NCBI GenBank assembly: GCA_050043265.1
Contig: JBHJIR010000113.1
Span: 1-50,311, forward strand
DNA from: Pelagibius sp050043265
GTDB taxonomy: Bacteria > Pseudomonadota > Alphaproteobacteria > Kiloniellales > Kiloniellaceae
Direction of reading: 5' to 3'
Length of the DNA: 50,311 nucleotides
The position numbers and the translations under genes are program-made. Shown piece by piece: positions 1 through 7,237 of the stretch. The notes beneath the pieces were generated by a model. It was not told where the DNA came from and did not search any database. It saw nothing but the letters and a program-made list of their open reading frames with translations. Within the stretch, counting starts at the first letter, position 1, and the number at the start of each line of letters is the position of its first letter.

Positions 1-230
1 GATCCCGAGGGGGATCTCCCTTGCCGACAAACGCCCTCTCCCAAAACGGAAAACGCCCCAAACCCGGCCCTGCAGTCAGGGCGGCTCTGGGGCGTCATTG
101 CCTCGTGCGGTCTACCCGCGATGTTGTTTGCCGCGCCGCCAAGCGGCACATGACAACCAAGTCTTGCCCAATCAGCCGAAGCTGTCAAATGGCAAGCAAC
201 CAGCCGTTTGCAGACGAATGGAGCCAAAAG

Positions 231-284
231 CCCGGGTACCCGGGAAGGTCGAAACCCTCCCGGGAATACCCGGAAGCGGGAGGG
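231..284 (-). terminator. Inverted repeats downstream of fmdB, possible operon terminator
   Basis: Two dyads lie just past the fmdB stop. CCCTCCCG (255-262) pairs with CGGGAGGG (277-284). A self-complementary CCCGGGTACCCGGG occupies 231-244 and, read on the minus strand, is followed by CTTTTGG. This fits the end of the minus-strand urt-fmd transcript, although the T run is short. I see no convincing gene in the remaining 1-230. Confidence 0.4.
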
Positions 285-294
285 AAACCGCGTC

Positions 295-642
295 TCAGTG
301 AGAAATCATCCAAGGGCGTTTAGAGGGAAAGACCTTGGCCGGTGCGGGGGCGCCGTCAGACGATTGCACCGCCTTCTGCCGGGGGCCGGCACAGCAGGAA
401 CAGCCCGCACCGTGGCGCCTTCCCTCCGCGGTCGAGCGGTGCGGGGCGTGGCGGCTGCGTTCGTTGGTCTCGAATGCCTGCCGCCGCGCCCCATCCATGA
501 CGGCCAGGCGCGGCGCGGAGAGCAGCGCCCGTGGTGCCGCCGATCCGCAGTCCGGACAGTCACAGGGTTCCGTGTAGCGGTCCATCGGTGCCAGGGCCTC
601 GAAGGGTCCGCAGTCGGTGCAGAGATAATCGTACAGTGGCAT
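295..642 (-). CDS. fmdB: FmdB-type zinc-ribbon protein
   Basis: A 115-residue protein beginning MPLYDYLCTDCG, the hallmark start of the FmdB/CxxC_CxxC_SSSS putative regulatory family. Two CxxC knuckles (Cys8/Cys11 and Cys29/Cys32) would bind one zinc. The C-terminal half is basic and low complexity, with an extra CSCC cluster near residue 80, and is longer than in minimal FmdB proteins. It starts 13 bases after the fmdA stop and is the last gene of the urt-fmd operon. In Methylophilus, fmdB accompanies formamidase and was proposed to be regulatory; the exact role is not established. Family membership is clear, function is inferred from the neighbour. Confidence 0.8.
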   Translation of the reverse strand: MPLYDYLCTDCGPFEALAPMDRYTEPCDCPDCGSAAPRALLSAPRLAVMDGARRQAFETNERSRHAPHRSTAEGRRHGAGCSCCAGPRQKAVQSSDGAPAPAKVFPSKRPWMISH

Positions 643-655
643 GGCCGGCGTCTCC

Positions 656-1924
656 CTACTTCAGGTCCGGCGCCAGCGGCACGTCGATGGAGCCGTCGAG
701 ATACTTCGTCGGCCCGTCGTTGCCCGGCATGATGTCGAACTCGAAGACGTCGGTCGGCAGCCATAGGGTGGCGCAGGCGTTCGGGATGTCGACCACGCCG
801 GAGATGTGGCCCTGGCAGGGCGCGGTACCGAGAATGGCGTAAGCCTGGGCGCCCGAGTAGCCGAACTTCTTCAGGTACTCGATGGCGTTCAGGCAGGCCT
901 GGCGGTAAGCGATGTGGACGTCCAGGTAGTGCTGCTTGCCGCCCTCGTCGACGGAGATGCCCTCGAAGATCAGGTAGTCGTCATACTTCGGGGTGATCGG
1001 CGACGGCCGGAAGATCGGGTTCTTCACGCCGTACTTGGCCATCCCGCCCTTCAGCAGCGAGACTTTCAGATGCACCCAGCCGGCCATTTCGATGGCGCCG
1101 CAGAAGGTGATCTCGCCGTCGCCCTGGCTGAAGTGCAGATCGCCCATGGAAAGACCCGCACCATCGACATAGACGGGGAAGTAGACCTTGGAACCGCGCG
1201 AAAGGTCCTTGATGTCACAGTTGCCGCCGTGCTCGCGCGGCGGCACCGTGCGGGCGCCTTCGGCGGCCGCCTTGTCGCGGTCCTCCCCGGTCAGCTTGCC
1301 CATGTGGGCGGTGTCCGCGTAAGGCAGCGTGGCCAAGGCGGGGATACGCGCCGGAGCGGTATCGAACAATGCCTTCTCGCGGGTGTTCCAGGTTTCCAGC
1401 AGATCGTGCGAGGGCAGGCAGCCGATGAGGCCCGGATGAATCAGGCCGGCATAGCGCACGCCGGGCACGTGGCGCGACTTGGTGAACATGCCCTCGATGT
1501 CCCAGATCGACTTCTGCGCCTCGGGAAAGTGGTCGGTCAGAAAGCCGCCGCCGTTCTGCTTGGAGAAGAAGCCGTTGAAGCCCCAGAGCGATTCCTGCTT
1601 GGCGCCGATGTCGAGAATCTCGACCACCAGCAGGTCGCCGGGCTCCGCGCCCTTGACGCCGACCGGGCCGCTGAGAAAGTGGACCTGGCTCAGGTCGACG
1701 TCGCGCACGTCGGAAGCGTCGTCGTCGTTGGCGATCTGCCCGCCGGTCCAGTCGTACGTCTCGATCACGAAGTCGTCGCCCGGCTCCACCCAACAGGCCA
1801 TGGGAATGTCCGGGTGCCAGCGATTGTGCACCATGTCGTTGTCGTAGGCCGACGTCGCGAGGTCGACCTCGATCAGTGTGTTGGACCGCGTTGCGCTTTT
1901 GCTTGTGACCAGGGTATCGGGCAT
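656..1924 (-). CDS. fmdA: Formamidase / acetamidase (FmdA/AmdA family)
   Basis: A 422-residue cytoplasmic amidase of the FmdA_AmdA family, close to the usual 400-420 length. The N-terminal WHPDIP segment, the acidic metal-site region, LPSHDLLETWN, the GGNCDIKDLSRGSKVYFPVYV block and GDLHFSQGDGEI are typical. It would hydrolyse formamide or acetamide to ammonia plus formate or acetate. GAGG lies about 9 bases upstream of the ATG at 1924. It follows urtE by 44 bases, so import and hydrolysis of the amide appear co-transcribed. Since no urease genes are visible, this amidase is the only assimilatory enzyme in the operon, which suggests the transporter carries short-chain amides, perhaps as well as urea. 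Confidence 0.9.
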   Translation of the reverse strand: MPDTLVTSKSATRSNTLIEVDLATSAYDNDMVHNRWHPDIPMACWVEPGDDFVIETYDWTGGQIANDDDASDVRDVDLSQVHFLSGPVGVKGAEPGDLLVVEILDIGAKQESLWGFNGFFSKQNGGGFLTDHFPEAQKSIWDIEGMFTKSRHVPGVRYAGLIHPGLIGCLPSHDLLETWNTREKALFDTAPARIPALATLPYADTAHMGKLTGEDRDKAAAEGARTVPPREHGGNCDIKDLSRGSKVYFPVYVDGAGLSMGDLHFSQGDGEITFCGAIEMAGWVHLKVSLLKGGMAKYGVKNPIFRPSPITPKYDDYLIFEGISVDEGGKQHYLDVHIAYRQACLNAIEYLKKFGYSGAQAYAILGTAPCQGHISGVVDIPNACATLWLPTDVFEFDIMPGNDGPTKYLDGSIDVPLAPDLK

Positions 1925-1968
1925 GGTTGCATCCTCTCTTCTCTTGGGTTGCGTTCGGAAACTCCGCG

Positions 1969-2658
1969 CTAGACGGACAGGAAACGCGAGACCTTGGCCT
2001 CGTCCACCTGGGCGCGCGGCGCCTCGTGGACGCTGCGGCCGTTCTCCATCACCAGCACCCGATCGGCGACATCGAGCGCAAAGCTCAACACCTGCTCGGA
2101 AACGACGATGGAAAGGCCGCGCTCGTCACGAATGCGCCTGAGGGTGCGGGCCATCTCGCGAATAATGGAGGGCTGGATGCCCTCGGTCGGCTCGTCGAGC
2201 AGGAGGACCTTCGGCGTGGAGGCCAGCGCGCGGGCGATGGCAAGCTGCTGCTGCTGACCGCCGGAGAGATTGCCGCCGCGCCGGTCCTTCATCTCCAGCA
2301 GCACCGGGAACAGCTCGTAGATATCGCCCGGCACCTTGCGCTCGCCGGTCACCGTCAGCCCGGTCTCGACGTTCTCCTCGACGGTCATGGTCGAGAAGAT
2401 CATGCGACCCTGCGGCACGTAGGCGACACCCTGGGCCACCCGCTGATGGCTCTTCAGGCCGGTGATTTCCGAACCGCCGATGCGGATCATCCCCTTGGTC
2501 GAGGGCACCAGGCCGATCATCGACTTCATCAGCGTGGTCTTGCCCATGCCGTTGCGGCCCATGATCGCGACGATCTCGTTGGGCGCGACCTCGAAGTCGA
2601 GGCCGTGAAGCACCTCGGACTCGCCATAGGCGACATGCAGATCGGAAACCGCCAGCAT
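1969..2658 (-). CDS. urtE: Urea/short-chain amide ABC transporter ATPase UrtE
   Basis: A 229-residue ATPase of the LivF/UrtE type. Walker A is GRNGMGKTT near residues 34-42, with the Met typical of UrtE. The signature is LSGGQQQQLAIARAL, Walker B is VLLLDEPTEGIQP (the EGIQPS form is characteristic of UrtE), and the switch region follows with VVSEQ. It pairs with UrtD to energise the UrtBC membrane pore in the inner membrane. The ATG at 2658 is 18 bases after the urtD stop. Homology to urea transport ATPases is clear; substrate preference between urea and formamide/acetamide cannot be read from the ATPase. Confidence 0.9.
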   Translation of the reverse strand: MLAVSDLHVAYGESEVLHGLDFEVAPNEIVAIMGRNGMGKTTLMKSMIGLVPSTKGMIRIGGSEITGLKSHQRVAQGVAYVPQGRMIFSTMTVEENVETGLTVTGERKVPGDIYELFPVLLEMKDRRGGNLSGGQQQQLAIARALASTPKVLLLDEPTEGIQPSIIREMARTLRRIRDERGLSIVVSEQVLSFALDVADRVLVMENGRSVHEAPRAQVDEAKVSRFLSV

Positions 2659-2676
2659 CGCTTTACCCTTACTTTC

Positions 2677-3441
2677 CTAGTGACCGAGATAGACTTCGAC
2701 GACCTTGGGGTCGGCCTTCACCTTGGCCATCGACCCTTCCGACAGGATGCGCCCCTGGTGCAGCACCGTGACCTTGTGGGCAATGTCCTCCACGAAACCC
2801 ATGTCGTGTTCGATGACGATGACCGAGCGGTCCTGGATAATGCGGTGCAGCAACTCGGCGGTCTTCTTGCGCTCGGCCACGGACATGCCGGCCACCGGCT
2901 CGTCGAGCATCAGCAGCTCCGGGTCCTGGATCAGCAGCATGCCGATTTCCAGCCATTGCTTCTGGCCGTGGCTCAGTACCGCGGCGCGCTCGTCCAACTG
3001 GTTTTCCAGGAAGATCATCGCCGCGATCTCCTCGACCCGCTCGATCACCTGGGCGTCGCGCTTGAACGCGAGCGCCCCCACCACGGTGCGGCCCTTGGGG
3101 TAGGAAAGCTCCAGGTTCTCGAAGACCGTCAGGTCCTCGTAGATCGAGGGATTCTGGAACTTGCGGCCGATACCGGCGTGGACGATCTCGTGCTCGCGCA
3201 GCTTCGTCAGCTCCGCGCCCTTGAACTTGATCGAGCCGTCGCTGGCCCGGGTGCGCCCGCAGATCAGGTCCAGGACCGTCGTCTTGCCGGCGCCGTTGGG
3301 GCCGATGATCACGCGGATCTCGTTCTCGTCGACGTAGAAGGTCAGATCGTCGACCGCCTTGAAGCCGTCGAAGGAAACCGTCAACCCCTCGACCGCCAGG
3401 AGGAAGTCGGTGACGCTGCCGGTGATGCTCGCTGCGTTCAT
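2677..3441 (-). CDS. urtD: Urea/short-chain amide ABC transporter ATPase UrtD
   Basis: A 254-residue LivG/UrtD-type ATPase. Walker A is GPNGAGKTT near residues 52-60, the signature is LSHGQKQWLEIGMLL (the HGQKQWLEIGM form is diagnostic of UrtD), and Walker B is LLMLDEPVAGMS, followed by VIVIEHDMGFV. It forms the ATPase heterodimer with UrtE. It lies 22 bases after urtC and 18 before urtE in the same minus-strand operon. The short hydrophilic N-terminal extension before LLAVEGLTVSFDGF is usual for the family. Confidence 0.92.
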   Translation of the reverse strand: MNAASITGSVTDFLLAVEGLTVSFDGFKAVDDLTFYVDENEIRVIIGPNGAGKTTVLDLICGRTRASDGSIKFKGAELTKLREHEIVHAGIGRKFQNPSIYEDLTVFENLELSYPKGRTVVGALAFKRDAQVIERVEEIAAMIFLENQLDERAAVLSHGQKQWLEIGMLLIQDPELLMLDEPVAGMSVAERKKTAELLHRIIQDRSVIVIEHDMGFVEDIAHKVTVLHQGRILSEGSMAKVKADPKVVEVYLGH

Positions 3442-3463
3442 CTTCTGCTCCTACTTCTGGGGC

Positions 3464-4588
3464 CTATTGCGCGGGGGTATTCTGCGGGGCCGGCTTCGCG
3501 CCACCCTGGCGCAGGGCTGGGATGCGGCGCAGTTGCGGTTCGACGTAGGTGGCGTAGAGCCCGGCAAGGCCGTTCGGGAAGGCCATGACGACACCGATGA
3601 AGAGGGCGCCCATGGCAAAGAGCCAGAGCTCCGGGAAGCTCTCCGACAATGTCGTCTTGGCCCAGTTGACCAGCAGTGTGCCGTAGACCGCACCGAGGAT
3701 GGAGAGACGGCCCCCGACAGCGCAGAAGATGACCATCTCGATGGACGGCACGATGCCGACGAAGCTGGGCGACATGAAGCCGACCTGCAGGGTGAACATG
3801 GCGCCGCCGACCGCTGCCATTGCCCCGCCAAGGCAGAACACGAAGATCTTGAAGTTGGAGACGTCGTAGCCGGAAAACCGCACCCGGTCTTCCTGGTCGC
3901 GGATAGCGACCAGCAGGCGCCCCGCCTTGGAGCGGCGAACGAACTGGGCCACCAGCAGACAGGCGAACAGCAGGCCGCCGTTCACGTAGTAAAGGATGAA
4001 CTTGGCCTCGTCGGTGCGGATATCCCAGCCCAGCAGGGTGCGCAGGTCGGTGATGCCGTTGACGCCACCGGTGTAACCCTGCTGCCCGATGATGAGGATC
4101 GTCAGGATAGCGGCGATCGCCTGGGTAATGATGGCGAAGTAGACGCCGCCCACCCGCCGCTTGAACATGGCGACCCCGATGATGAAGGCGAAAAACGACG
4201 GCACCAGGATGACGGCGACCAGCGTGAAGGTGAGGCTGTGGAAGGGCTCCCACCACCATGGCAGCGCGGTGATCTGGTTCCAGTCCATGAAGTCCGGGAT
4301 ACCGGGTGTCGACTGGATCGCCGTGGCCTCCGGCGTCGAAGCCTCCAGCTTCAGGAACATCGCCATGCAGTAGCCGCCAAGGCCGAAGAAGACGCCCTGC
4401 CCCAGGCTGAGGATGCCACCGGCGCCCCAGCAGAGCACCAAGCCGACGGCGACGAAGGCGTAGGTGAGATACTTGCCGATCAGGTTCAGCCGGAAGGTGT
4501 CGAGGGCGGCGGGGAAGATCACCAGGATCAGCACCGCCAGGACGACAAAGCCGATGATTTCGCGGTTGCTCAGAAAGGTCGTGCGCAT
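3464..4588 (-). CDS. urtC: Urea/short-chain amide ABC transporter permease UrtC
   Basis: A 374-residue polytopic inner-membrane protein of the LivM/UrtC type with about ten hydrophobic segments. Recognisable stretches are GLVLCWGAGGILSLGQGVFFGLGGYCMAMFL, GGVYFAIITQA, TGGVNGITDL and the ATPase-coupling region GYDVSNFKIFVFCLGG. It forms the translocation pore with UrtB. The C-terminal tail after LAGLYATYVEP is hydrophilic and Pro/Ala-rich. It starts 10 bases downstream of the urtB stop. Length and segment order match family expectations. Confidence 0.92.
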   Translation of the reverse strand: MRTTFLSNREIIGFVVLAVLILVIFPAALDTFRLNLIGKYLTYAFVAVGLVLCWGAGGILSLGQGVFFGLGGYCMAMFLKLEASTPEATAIQSTPGIPDFMDWNQITALPWWWEPFHSLTFTLVAVILVPSFFAFIIGVAMFKRRVGGVYFAIITQAIAAILTILIIGQQGYTGGVNGITDLRTLLGWDIRTDEAKFILYYVNGGLLFACLLVAQFVRRSKAGRLLVAIRDQEDRVRFSGYDVSNFKIFVFCLGGAMAAVGGAMFTLQVGFMSPSFVGIVPSIEMVIFCAVGGRLSILGAVYGTLLVNWAKTTLSESFPELWLFAMGALFIGVVMAFPNGLAGLYATYVEPQLRRIPALRQGGAKPAPQNTPAQ

Positions 4589-4598
4589 GACGGGCTCC

Positions 4599-5525
4599 TC
4601 AGCGACGGATCTTGAGGGCGAAGAGGCCTTGGGGACGCAGCATCAGGATGCCGACCACGACCAGAAGGGTGAGCACCTTGGCCATCGAGCCGGAAAGGAA
4701 GAATTCCATGATCGACTGCGCCTGGCTGAGCGACAGGGCCGAAGCGATGGTGCCCAGCAGGCTGGCGGCCCCGCCGAAGACGACCACCAGGAAGGTGTCA
4801 ACGATGTAAAGCTGGCCGGCGGTCGGCCCGGTGGAGCCGATCATTGTGAAGGCGGCACCGGCGATCCCGGCGATGCCGCAGCCGATACCGAAGGTCAGGC
4901 GGTCGGTGCGCTCGGTATCGATGCCGACGGCACCGGCCATGGGCCGGTTTTGCACCACGGCGCGGACCTGCTTACCCCAGATCGAACGGAACATCATCAA
5001 ATAGACGCCACCGGCGATCAGCATCGCCAACACCATGACGACGATGCCGTTGATCGGCACCTCGATCATATCGGTCAGCGGCAGCGAGCCCATCATCCAG
5101 TCGGGCAACTGCACCCCGACCTCACGGGCGCCAAAGACCGAGCGGTAGAGCTGCTGCAGGATCAGGCTGAGACCCCAAGTCGCCAGCAGGGTATCCAGCG
5201 GTCGACGATAGAGATGCCGGATCATCGCCCATTCAACCAGCATGCCGAGGGCACCCGCGACGATGAAGGCCAACACGATGGCGATGAAGAAGGAGATCTC
5301 GAAGAGGCCCGGCAGGTAGGCCAGGAAGAAGTTGGAGCAGAGATAGGTGACGTAGGCGCCGAGGATCATGAATTCGCCGTGGGCCATGTTGATGACGCCC
5401 ATCTGGCCGAAGATGATCGCCAGACCGAGCGCCATCAGAACGAAGACGGAAAAGAGGATCAGCCCAGCGAAACCCTGCATCGCGAAGATCGCGCCCAGTT
5501 CGCTCGTGGAATAGCCGTCGAACAT
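4599..5525 (-). CDS. urtB: Urea/short-chain amide ABC transporter permease UrtB
   Basis: A LivH/UrtB-type permease of about 308 residues. The segments ALGLAIIFGQMGVINMAHGEFMILGAYVTY, DTLLATWGLSLILQQL, GAREVGVQ and TFLVVVFGGAASLLGT are characteristic. I chose the ATG at 5525 (MFDGYSTSE) because an AAAGG motif precedes it and the 16 residues of the longer frame read like untranslated leader. It pairs with UrtC, whose gene follows after 10 bases. The 126-base gap to urtA is the largest in the operon, as often seen after a highly expressed binding-protein gene. Confidence 0.92.
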   Translation of the reverse strand: MFDGYSTSELGAIFAMQGFAGLILFSVFVLMALGLAIIFGQMGVINMAHGEFMILGAYVTYLCSNFFLAYLPGLFEISFFIAIVLAFIVAGALGMLVEWAMIRHLYRRPLDTLLATWGLSLILQQLYRSVFGAREVGVQLPDWMMGSLPLTDMIEVPINGIVVMVLAMLIAGGVYLMMFRSIWGKQVRAVVQNRPMAGAVGIDTERTDRLTFGIGCGIAGIAGAAFTMIGSTGPTAGQLYIVDTFLVVVFGGAASLLGTIASALSLSQAQSIMEFFLSGSMAKVLTLLVVVGILMLRPQGLFALKIRR

Positions 5526-5651
5526 GCACCAGCGCCTTTCGTGGGAACTGCTCAGAAAAGGGAAACCGCCCAAAAAGGGGTCTGTTCGGAGGACCGCAGG
5601 CGACGGCGCGGCCGCCGGGAGTGCCGGCCACGCCGCTACCTGCGGAAGGTC

Positions 5652-6920
5652 TTACTGGTAGCCCTCGGGGAAAGGATCGGGCTCCATCAGCTCCGCCGTT
5701 TCATATACGACCTCGTACTGGCCGTCGGCCTTGGCGAGGCCGATGCGGGTCTTCGACCACAGGTGATGGTTCTCGTGGATCCGCACGTAGCCTTCCGGGG
5801 CCGTCGTCAGCTCGATACCCGGGCTGGCCTCGCGGATCTTGTCGATGTCGAAGGAACCGGCCTTCTCGACCGCCGCCTTCCACAGCCAGGGACCGAGGTA
5901 GGCGGCCTGGGTGACGTCGCCGATCACCATGTCGTCGCCCCACATCTTCTTGAACTCGGCCACGAAGGTTTCGTTGTTGGCGTTGTTCAGGCTCTGGAAG
6001 TATTTCATCGAGGCGTAGGCGCCGACGATGTTCTCGCCGCCAATGCCGCGGATTTCGTCCTCGGTGACCGAGATGGTCAACAGCAGCGGGGATTCCTTGG
6101 TCATGTCGACGCCGGCAGCCTTCAGCTGCTTGTAGAAAGCGACGTTGGACCCGCCGACGACGATGGCATAGATCACGTCGGGTTTCTTCAGCTTGATCTT
6201 ATTGATTACCGAGTTGAACTGCGTGTGGCCGAGCGGATAGTACTCCTCGCCGACCACCTTCAGGCCTTTCTTCTCGATGTGCTTGCGGGCGATCTTATTC
6301 GAGGTGCGCGGCCAGATGTAATCGGAGCCGAGCAGGTAGAAGCTCTTGGCCCCCTTCTCACGCACCACCCAGTCGATGCCGGCAAGAATCTGCTGGGTCG
6401 CCTCCTGGCCGGTGTAGATGACGTTCGGCGACTCCTCCAGGCCCTCGTAGAAGGTCGGGTAGTAGAGCATGCCGTTGTATTGCTCAAAGACCGGCAGCAC
6501 CGCCTTGCGCGAGGCCGAGGTCCAACAGCCCATTACCGAGGCGACCTTGTCGTTGACCAGCAGTTTGCGCGCCTTCTCGGCAAAAGTCGGCCAGTCGGAG
6601 GCGCCGTCTTCCTGGATGTATTCGATCTTGCGGCCCAGCACGCCGCCCATGGCGTTGATCTGGTCGATGGCCAGCTTTTCAGCCTGCACCGAGCCGGTCT
6701 CGGAGATCGACATGGTACCGGTGATCGAATGCAGGATGCCGATGGTCACCGTGTCGTCGGTGACGGCAAGGCCGGTGGTGTTCACCGTGGCTGTCGGGTA
6801 GTCGGCCGCCCGCAGTGCCTTGGGCAGGAACAGCGACGCCGTCAGCGCCGTGGCGCCGATCAGCACTTCCCGGCGCGATGCCTTAAAGCCTCCAACGCCT
6901 TTCTTTCCATCCCCGGTCAT
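5652..6920 (-). CDS. urtA: Urea/short-chain amide-binding periplasmic protein UrtA
   Basis: A solute-binding protein of about 422 residues from the Peripla_BP_5 (LivJ) family, UrtA/FmdD branch. The start at 6920 is favoured by AGGAGG four bases upstream. A twin-arginine signal follows (SRREVLIGATALTASLF, then ALRA), so export is probably by Tat. The mature part begins with TVTIGILHSITGTMSISETG and contains GRKIEYIQEDGASDWPTFAEKA, YPTFYEGLEESPNVIYTG and NYHPLGHTQ-like motifs typical of urea-binding paralogues. It is first in the operon and read divergently from the sensor-kinase gene. Together with fmdAB this arrangement resembles Methylophilus fmdDEF, which imports short-chain amides and urea. 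Confidence 0.9.
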   Translation of the reverse strand: MTGDGKKGVGGFKASRREVLIGATALTASLFLPKALRAADYPTATVNTTGLAVTDDTVTIGILHSITGTMSISETGSVQAEKLAIDQINAMGGVLGRKIEYIQEDGASDWPTFAEKARKLLVNDKVASVMGCWTSASRKAVLPVFEQYNGMLYYPTFYEGLEESPNVIYTGQEATQQILAGIDWVVREKGAKSFYLLGSDYIWPRTSNKIARKHIEKKGLKVVGEEYYPLGHTQFNSVINKIKLKKPDVIYAIVVGGSNVAFYKQLKAAGVDMTKESPLLLTISVTEDEIRGIGGENIVGAYASMKYFQSLNNANNETFVAEFKKMWGDDMVIGDVTQAAYLGPWLWKAAVEKAGSFDIDKIREASPGIELTTAPEGYVRIHENHHLWSKTRIGLAKADGQYEVVYETAELMEPDPFPEGYQ

Positions 6921-7009
6921 GATGCCTCCTTCGCGTGAGCTGTTTGTTGGGGGGAGGCGCCCCGAGCCGAAACAACCGGGCGCGTCCATGACCAAAACGC
7001 TACGGAGGA

Positions 7010-7042
7010 TTGTGCGCCGCACAAATACGTCAAAAGACGTAT
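7010..7042. promoter_or_regulatory. Two abutting inverted repeats in the urtA/sensor-kinase divergent region
   Basis: TTGTGC-gcc-GCACAA (7010-7024) is directly followed by ATACGTC-aaaa-GACGTAT (7025-7042). Both are perfect dyads. They lie about 90-120 bases upstream of urtA and 195-230 upstream of the kinase gene, within a 317-base intergenic stretch (6921-7237) that otherwise shows no gene. They are good candidate sites for the LuxR-type response regulator encoded at 10632-11573 or for a nitrogen-control protein. No clear sigma-54 -24/-12 element was found. Confidence 0.45.
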
Positions 7043-7237
7043 GGGCCTGGGCTCAATAGCGGGTACACTCGTCTCAACAGGGACCTTCCGCGCTGCCGAA
7101 AGGCCGGTCAACCGGCTGGCAGATAAGTATTTTTTCCAGACCAAAGGCCCCGGCCAACGGGGCCGGCCGGCGCGTCGAAGGATCAAGGGGGAATCAAGCC
7201 TGGACGAACGAATCCGGCCGCCTTTCGCGGCCGCAAC

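Noticed and set aside
806..1972. Long plus-strand open frame opposite fmdA
   Set aside because: It is the antisense of fmdA, with shadow-type composition (Asp/Val/Leu/Arg-rich, no motifs); fmdA has clear family motifs.
1927..6938. Very long plus-strand open frames opposite the urt genes
   Set aside because: High GC leaves few stops in the antisense frames. The translations are His/Asp/Gln-rich without domains, while the minus strand encodes complete Urt proteins.
6921..7237. Sigma-54 promoter for urtA
   Set aside because: I looked for TGGC-N8-TGC patterns on both strands and saw no convincing match.
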